Assembly: GCF_964355755.1 (NCBI RefSeq)
Contig: NC_092674.1
Span: 4,653,001 to 4,717,000, forward strand
Direction: 5' to 3'
Source: Antedon mediterranea
Taxonomy: Eukaryota > Echinodermata > Crinoidea > Comatulida > Antedonidae
DNA: 64,000 nucleotides
Shown here piece after piece: positions 57,561 to 64,000 of this stretch (the stretch's first letter is position 1; the number at the start of each line of letters is the position of its first letter). The translations under genes were made by a program, and so were the position numbers. Below the pieces are notes generated by a model. It had not been told where the DNA came from, did not search any database, and saw only the letters and a program-made list of their open reading frames with translations.

Positions 57561-58220
57561 GTGTGTTATCTATATATCTCAGTATTAATTATCACAGTTT
57601 GTTCTTGAAAGTGGGTATTCTAAAGGGCTTATTCCATGTTTTGTTGTACAGTTTTGTGGTTGGTTGGCTGCCTTGCAATCTCAATTAACCAAACTGTTGT
57701 TGGCTCAACAAACTCTTTTAGATCATTTCACAACTTGGATTTAAAAGAGGATTAAGGAGATTTAGCAAAAGCAAACTCACAGAATGACAAAAAAAGATGT
57801 AAATATCACAGATAATTAAGTTTTAAAGGAAAGGTTAAATATCTGAGGTAATTAATTTGTTGGACTAAAGAAAGAAAATTGGACGGCGAAATGGAGAATA
57901 AAGCTTTAGCTTACATTAACCAACCAGATGTTTACTGTAATAGAATATCATATATCAAAGTAGTAGTATTTACGGTAGGTATTCTATGAGTGACTTACCT
58001 GGGTAAACATACAATAGCCCTTGTTTGGAGAGGTATGATACAAAAAGATAGAAACTCCCCTGAGCACCCCTTCTGCGATAATGGACTTGTCTAACAACCC
58101 TAGCCCAACCACATGTCCCAATCATCATTTATTAATATTGAGAAGAATCTTATAGTTTGTTTTTGTTTGTCAAGCCAAGTTTCAATAGCATGCAGTCTCC
58201 TTCAGGATAATAGTATAATA
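57561..58220. other. Non-coding; one orphan splice-donor-like site
   Basis: A minus-strand CCCAG|GTAAGTCA at 57993-58003 is preceded by about 125 bases open in two frames. No known protein is recognised. Confidence 0.25.
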
Positions 58221-58223
58221 AAA

Positions 58224-59271
58224 GACCCCATTTACACTTCAGCTTTTAGCGAGCCCGAGGCCGGCTCCGAGCCAAAAGTGCACAAGTGTAAACACTCTGG
58301 GAACAACCGAGCCGGCCTCGAGCCGGCTCAATTTTGAGCCTAGTCTAGAGTAGGCTTCGGGCCGGCAATTGCGGGCTTCGGGCCGGCACTTCGTATAGTG
58401 TAAACACTCGCGGTCATAAAATGAACGTTCTGGGTCAACTATAGCTTTAAGTTTACGAAACTTATTGCTGATGAATCGGAAATTCTTCATTGAAATTAAA
58501 TTGGTGAAGATAGTATACGCCTTTTTCACGAAACGAAGACATCTTCGATCTATGACAAACAATGCCGTGCAACGAAGCGTAACCAACAGAAATAACATAG
58601 CGTTTTCATGGGATTTCAGGACACCATGCGGCGCCTATGCTTATAAACTGTGGTGTTTTTTTCGATGGACTTAAGAAGTGAAAAAAAAAAATTTTAATTT
58701 TTTTCAATCACACAGTTATATAGGCTAATCTTTAAAGAACATTTTACAGTACAAATTTTGTCCATACGACTGTCCGTTGAGGAGTTACGAATTTTTAAGT
58801 AACTTGTCCTCCGAAAATAGGCTGAAAACGCTATGTTATTTCTGTTAGTTACGCTTCGTTGAACGGCATTGTTTGTGTTTTCATCGATCGAAGAATGATG
58901 TCTTCCGTTTCGTAAAAAGGGCGTATTATCTACTACTATTCTTTAGAAAACGAGACGCAAACATTAGTAGTAAAGCAATAATACAATTGTTTTGATCCAT
59001 ATTAAATACCGTTATTTGATTCTTTTTTGATAAAGTTGATAGGCCTAGGCCTAGTGTAGATCGACAACTTTTTAACATGAGCGGATATGACGTGAATGTA
59101 GCGAAATCGTATCATCGAGCACTCTTCCGCGAGAGCAAGTGTAAACACAATAGTAGGGGCCCGAGGCCGGCTTTTTGGGTAAGTGTAAACACATTGCAGG
59201 CTAAAAAGAAAGCCGGCGTTGGGCCGACTTCGGGCCGGCTAAGAAATCGTCGATGAAGTGTAAATGGGGTC
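58224..59271. mobile_element. Fold-back element with GCCGGCCCGAAGC motif arrays
   Basis: Perfect outer ends GACCCCATTTACACTTCA and its inverse at 59254-59271. Inside each end there are several GAGCCGGC / GGGCCGGC / TTCGGGCCGGC motifs mixed with GTGTAAACAC. An inner inverted repeat of about 140 bp (58490-58630 against 58810-58960) shares CATAGCGTTTTCA, AACGAAGCGTAAC and GACATCTTCGAT-like blocks. 1,048 bp, no transposase. It has the same architecture as 45996-48026 but different motifs. Confidence 0.8.
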
Positions 59272-59274
59272 AAA

Positions 59275-60178
59275 GATGTGTGAAACACATAGTCAATAAA
59301 TTAGCTCAGGAACATACTCTCTTGTCTTGAATCAACATAAAGCAGCTGCTACTGCAGGCCTCTTTTTTCAAACACACTTCATCATCATAATACAAAATAT
59401 AGGGTGTCCTTAAGGCGTATCAATCCCCCGCAACTCATTAACATAAAGTGTAAAAATCAATACCCTATGTGATATTAATAGCTCAATCTAACACATTCAG
59501 TTGTATAAAGAAATCAAATGAATACAAAATTCTTTATGGGTGTATTTAAATTTTAATTTCTTTATGTTAAACTAATGTTATATACTAATTTAATATACTG
59601 TATTCTTTAAAGAATCTCATCTATTTATTTTAATTTAATTTTTATTGTTACATGTGTATGTCTCGTCATGTTGTATTTTTGTGAATGTTCCCTAATGATC
59701 AGCTTCAGCCACCCTCGTAAAATATTGTTTCAATAAATAAATAAAATAATCTATATTGTCATCTTCAAAAAAAATAAAAAAGTTAGAACAAAAGTAGGGT
59801 ACCGGTATATGCAAAAACTTGTTTAAACAGTTGCTCTATATGTGCACAATTATTTATAGCCTTTATTCATAGTAAAGAACTGTAATGCTACAATTAGTTG
59901 GAGAGAAACTAATAAGGCTAACTGTTTTCTATAGTATTGTAGCTCCATGTAAATCAAAACAATAAAATGATTCTTAGAGTGAATGTAAAATAAACCCTAT
60001 AGGACACTGTATACACAGCTGTGAATTGTAGAATAAACATTTTCATTCATTAAAGTTAATTAAAATATATGTATAAGAAGATTTGTTGGAATTAGTATAA
60101 TTCTTATAAAGCAGGGGCTTTATCAAAAGTGATTTGATTTGAACTCACACCTGAACTTATTAGCATAAAATAACATAA
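59275..60178. other. Non-coding, nothing recognised
   Basis: AT-rich DNA without a supported feature. Confidence 0.5.
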
Positions 60179-60180
60179 TA

Positions 60181-60336
60181 TACTATCCAACTTTATGTGA
60201 CAAAACAATGTGATATGCCCATATATAGACATGATGATGTCATATAACTACCATATTTAAGCATATCACTATACCATATTTAGGCACTTCACATACTTTT
60301 TTTGTCAAACTAGTTTGGTAGTGTAGACAGAGCTTA
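60181..60336. mobile_element. MITE family B copy 11
   Basis: The left terminus is eroded (starts ACTATCCAACTTTATG); the right end is complete. Confidence 0.83.
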
Positions 60337-60339
60337 ATA

Positions 60340-61220
60340 CAGTTCTTATTTATATGTTGATCATTTCCATTGAACCAGTGTCACTCACAAAATTTACTGA
60401 GGTTCAGGAAACAAAGCAGAAAATGTTTAAAACCAAAAAAACATTTTTAGTTTTATTCACCATTTCCCAAACATGTGTAAGAATATAAGGCTCAATTAGT
60501 CCTGCGTAAATGTGTACCGGTAGTAAAAACTATTATCTACTGCAGCCCTTTCACATTCTCTTTAGTTCATAACATTAGGTTCATTTACAGGTATCTATCA
60601 GTGGTTTAAATTAGGCAAAACAGTTATACAATTGTGTGAACTGTATAAGCTACAGTACGGGCATGCTGAAGTCCAGTAGGCATCGACATTTTAAAAATGT
60701 ATAAAAGTTTATTCATTGTTTTACTTTCAGACAGTGGATACCCGTACCTGTTCTATTGAGTATACTAAACAAATAAAAGCAGTAGACGTACAAAAAGACT
60801 ATGTATACAGTAGGTTTATACAGCTTAGATACAGCTACAAAAACATCAAGCGAATGTTTACATGTTAGGGCGAGCATTTCAAAGCTGTTCTTTAACAATG
60901 CGTTTACTTGACTATGTTCACAGAGACCCAAATACCATGAGGCAATTAGTACCATTATTGTGTCTCATATAAACTGAAACGAGTACAATGAAATCCAAAA
61001 CATTTTTAGTGGCACCTTGGAGAATAGTAAAGCAGGAACTGTAGGTTGTCAGTAGGAATAGGCGAATAGCTCAACATGGGTAGACCTACTAATGACCTTA
61101 GGAGATCGGAATGCGATGAATAGCAACAGAGAAGATGTACAAAGAGAACAGAAACAGAAAGTGGAGGAACTTGATAATTTGTATTAATCTATATAATATT
61201 ATAGAGAAAATTATTATATT
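60340..61220. other. Non-coding, nothing recognised
   Basis: The 80-codon minus-strand frame at 60713-60955 has no domain and no splice context. Confidence 0.45.
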
Positions 61221-61221
61221 A

Positions 61222-61541
61222 TTTAAAGATGTACAGTATTGTCCCCTAAAAACATGAAAAATGAAGATTAGTAAGGTCATAAGATTGCATGTCATTTTGC
61301 AGTAATAAAGTTAATCATTTTCGTAGGGAAAAAAAAAATAAATAAAATAAACGGGTTAGATTCAACCAAAAACCCACTGATTTCCAGTAAATTTTTGAAA
61401 ATACAGTTTTTCGGGTAAAAATTTTTTTTTTTTCAATCCAATTTTTTATGAAAGTGATTTACTATTGTGACATTAATATGGCATATTTAAGAAAAAAAAT
61501 GTAATAAATTATTCTTTTGAGGGAACAATATATATTTAAAG
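61222..61541. mobile_element. MITE family A copy
   Basis: Left TTTAAAGATGTACAGTATTG, right GAGGGAACAATATATATTTA. More diverged than the 31.8-kb copy. Confidence 0.75.
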
Positions 61542-61544
61542 TGG

Positions 61545-62735
61545 TCCAGATTGTAAAATGAAATAAAATATATATCTCTATATTATATGAAAACATATTT
61601 GTCAGATATTTTTAAAGAAAGCGGTCCCACTGTTTCTGCAAAAAATGCGGTTGAAACTAATACCAATGCTGTCTTCATTGGCAACGGAATTTAATCGACT
61701 ATTATATGGACGTGGTACGGAGAGTCAAATAGAATAAAGAAGGTCAAATCAGAGGGGGAAAACGGTCGAGAGAAACTGCCATATTTAAAAACAAGACCCA
61801 GCTACTGAAAATAAAAAGTAGCCTAGGGCAAGTGACTATTAGGTTTCCTGTATAGGTAGCTGTCAATGGACTAAAAACACCTGGCTGCTGTACCTACAAA
61901 ACGTGTTACCGTTACTAATGCTAGGCCTACCTGAAGCATTATTGAGTCACTATATTGTGCCTACAAACAAAATGTGTTACCATTACTAATAATAGGGTTA
62001 GCTTAAGCATTACTTGAGTCACAATACTGTATATCATAAATATACTGTATTCTATGTATATATAAGGTAATGCTATGATGATGAGACATTTTAAGCTTTA
62101 TCTGTTTGTAATATCATGAACTATACTGAATGTTATGTGTTTAACTAGCTCTATACAGAAAATGATATAAATATATGAAGCAAATGTACGCAATGGATCC
62201 ATAAATACTTTCACAAATAAATCACATTTACATTTTGGTTTTAACAATGCACACATGCAGTCATCTATCTAGCCTCCTTTGAATTTAGAATAATAATAAT
62301 ATTTTCTCAAGACAAAATCCTTTTAAGAGTAAACTTTTAGTTTTTTATAAAACCGAACACACAAAACTTTAACATATAAAACGCTTTTAAAATTGTAGAT
62401 TAAGAATAGTAATAATATTTTCTCAGCCTAAATAGGAGAAATATATGTTAGTTACTATGGTAATAGAAGTCAATTTCTCATTGAGTGTTCAAAATTCTAG
62501 ACACAAAGTCTGTGCCATAATGCTATTGGAATTACAAACTATTATTAACTATACTTATTTATTATATGCATTATGGTAATGAATCATGTGTCCTATCCTA
62601 TATAATGTGTCTAATATCTTATTACTGGAATGCTTCCATAATATATTTTCTTTTGACAATACAGTAGATGAAAACTAAAAATATAAAACAGTAAACCCAT
62701 ATCAACAGAAAACTTTCAAGACCAAATGAACAACC
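61545..62735. other. Non-coding, nothing recognised
   Basis: Contains a short imperfect direct repeat at about 61890-62000 (ACAAAACGTGTTACCGTTAC / ACAAAATGTGTTACCATTAC). Confidence 0.45.
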
Positions 62736-62737
62736 CT

Positions 62738-62886
62738 TAAGCTCTGTCTACACTATCAAACTAGTTTGACGAAAAAAGTGTGATGTGCCAAAATATGATA
62801 GTGATACAGTATACCCAAATATGGAAGAGATATGACATCGTCGTTTTTTCACATAAAGTTTGATACTGTAGTGTAGACAGGGTTTT
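62738..62886. mobile_element. MITE family B copy 12
   Basis: Left AAGCTCTGTCTACACTATCA, right end changed to GTGTAGACAGGGTTT. Internal ATGACATCGTCG diverges from the consensus. Confidence 0.83.
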
Positions 62887-62889
62887 ACA

Positions 62890-64000
62890 GGGGTATCCAC
62901 TGAATATATTAATTATTAGCTGTAGTTTAAAAAAACATTATTTACCCTCTTATATGTTTCATGGGAGAGTATCCCCCCTACAGTAAATAGGTTGTCCGAA
63001 ATAAAGGTTCTATTGTATTTTTTCTATTTCTGTGGGTTTTTTTTTTACCAGGATTAATCAATATTTTTTAGAAATTAAACTATGTACCAGTATCTCACTT
63101 TCTTCACAATCTTAATTTTACTAGTGTTTATTTGTCAAGCAAAACTTTAAACAATAATGGCATCAAAATAAAGAATAAAGAAGTGTATTTACGCGGTCTT
63201 TGACCTGGTATGTTAAAGCCAAAAGCACTACCACAACTCACCTCAGTAGCCATACAATATAAATTATGTTTTATTCAGGCTAATTTGATAACCTAGAAAT
63301 TTAACATAAATGAATAAGATATCAAATTTGATGCGGTTTTAATCAATAACTTTATGTCTTGAGAATTTAAAACAATTACATTTTTTAGTAGAACCGTCAT
63401 AAAAAACCACAAGAGGAAATTGGTACATTAAATATGATTTAAGGTGACCGAGACGCTTCTTTTAAATTATCGTTTAATATATTACCATTTAGCATAAGTG
63501 ACCAATTTATTAATTTTATGGCGTAAATTTTAATAATTTTGCGCCGGTTTGGGTATAAAAAAAAAACAGAAAAAGGTTTAAACAGGAAACATAATGTAAT
63601 CTTGATCAAACTATTTGTAAAACATTTATAATCCGGTACTAAGGAAGATATAATTGGGAAAAAATGGATAACTAAGGTCAACAAGTTCAAGAGACAAAAA
63701 AGGAATAACAGAAAGTTTAAATGTATTACTGTACAGTACTTTAAAGATTTTATTAGACTTAATTTGCATATTTCAAAGAATTAAAATTGTTGAAGTCCAC
63801 TTGAAAGAACACCAGTATTACTGTATTATTACTTTAAGAACCAATATAATGATGTACTTTTCCTTCTCATTCAACAGAAAGCAAGTATTGTAATTAATAT
63901 AAATAAGCTTTTGAAATCTGTTGGTGTTTTTTTTAAGTTTTGAAAAGCAGTTCTAATTTATATGTTTACTGTAAAGTTTTAAAAATATGTTTCTAATCTT
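62890..64000. other. Non-coding, nothing recognised
   Basis: AT-rich DNA to the window end, with a GGGAGAGTATCC / AGGGGTATCC repeat remnant at about 62886-63010. Confidence 0.45.

Noticed and set aside
58239-58598. 119-codon minus-strand ORF
   Set aside because: It is the translation of the GCCGGC motif array and inner arm of the fold-back element at 58224-59271.

Overview
This is AT-rich, intron-rich animal nuclear DNA. The repeat load (many MITEs, tRNA- and 5S-derived SINEs, L1/Tx1-type LINE, Helitron-like units) and the gene set fit a marine invertebrate deuterostome such as an echinoderm; that placement is inference, and no sequence search was possible.

Three genes are recognised. (1) Positions 956-1189, + strand: the last coding exon of the mitochondrial ribosomal protein L30 (uL30m) gene, whose other exons lie to the left. 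(2) Positions about 14100-18283, + strand: a complete SLC16/monocarboxylate-transporter-like MFS gene. Six coding exons join in phase to 488 residues. (3) Positions 25115-44453, - strand: the 3' part of a Dachsous (DCHS1/2 type) giant cadherin gene. Eighteen exons join in phase to 2,715 residues: about 22 cadherin repeats, one membrane helix and a Dachsous-type cytoplasmic tail. The N-terminal exons (signal peptide and roughly five repeats) were not found. The transporter and Dachsous genes converge, and a recent LINE insertion (19490-22452) sits between them.

The rest is mobile and repetitive DNA. At 1-13 kb there are MITEs, a 26-bp minisatellite, a tRNA-derived SINE broken by a 51-bp near-palindrome, and a decayed LINE fragment. 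At 13.27-13.71 kb there is an unexplained reading frame interrupted by one TAG. The transporter introns carry a 5S-rRNA-derived SINE with a perfect 13-bp target duplication. The Dachsous introns carry MITEs, SINEs and a Helitron-like unit. From 44.5 to 64 kb no coding exon is convincing; this stretch holds two fold-back elements, two tandem Helitron-like units, several tandem repeats, a LINE 3' end and more MITEs. It is either the long 5' intron of Dachsous or intergenic DNA.

The clearest overlooked structures are the palindromic insertion inside the SINE B box, the 5S-derived SINE, the two composite fold-back elements with clustered GC-rich subterminal motifs, the head-to-tail Helitron-like pair, and a polybasic stretch in the membrane-proximal Dachsous ectodomain.
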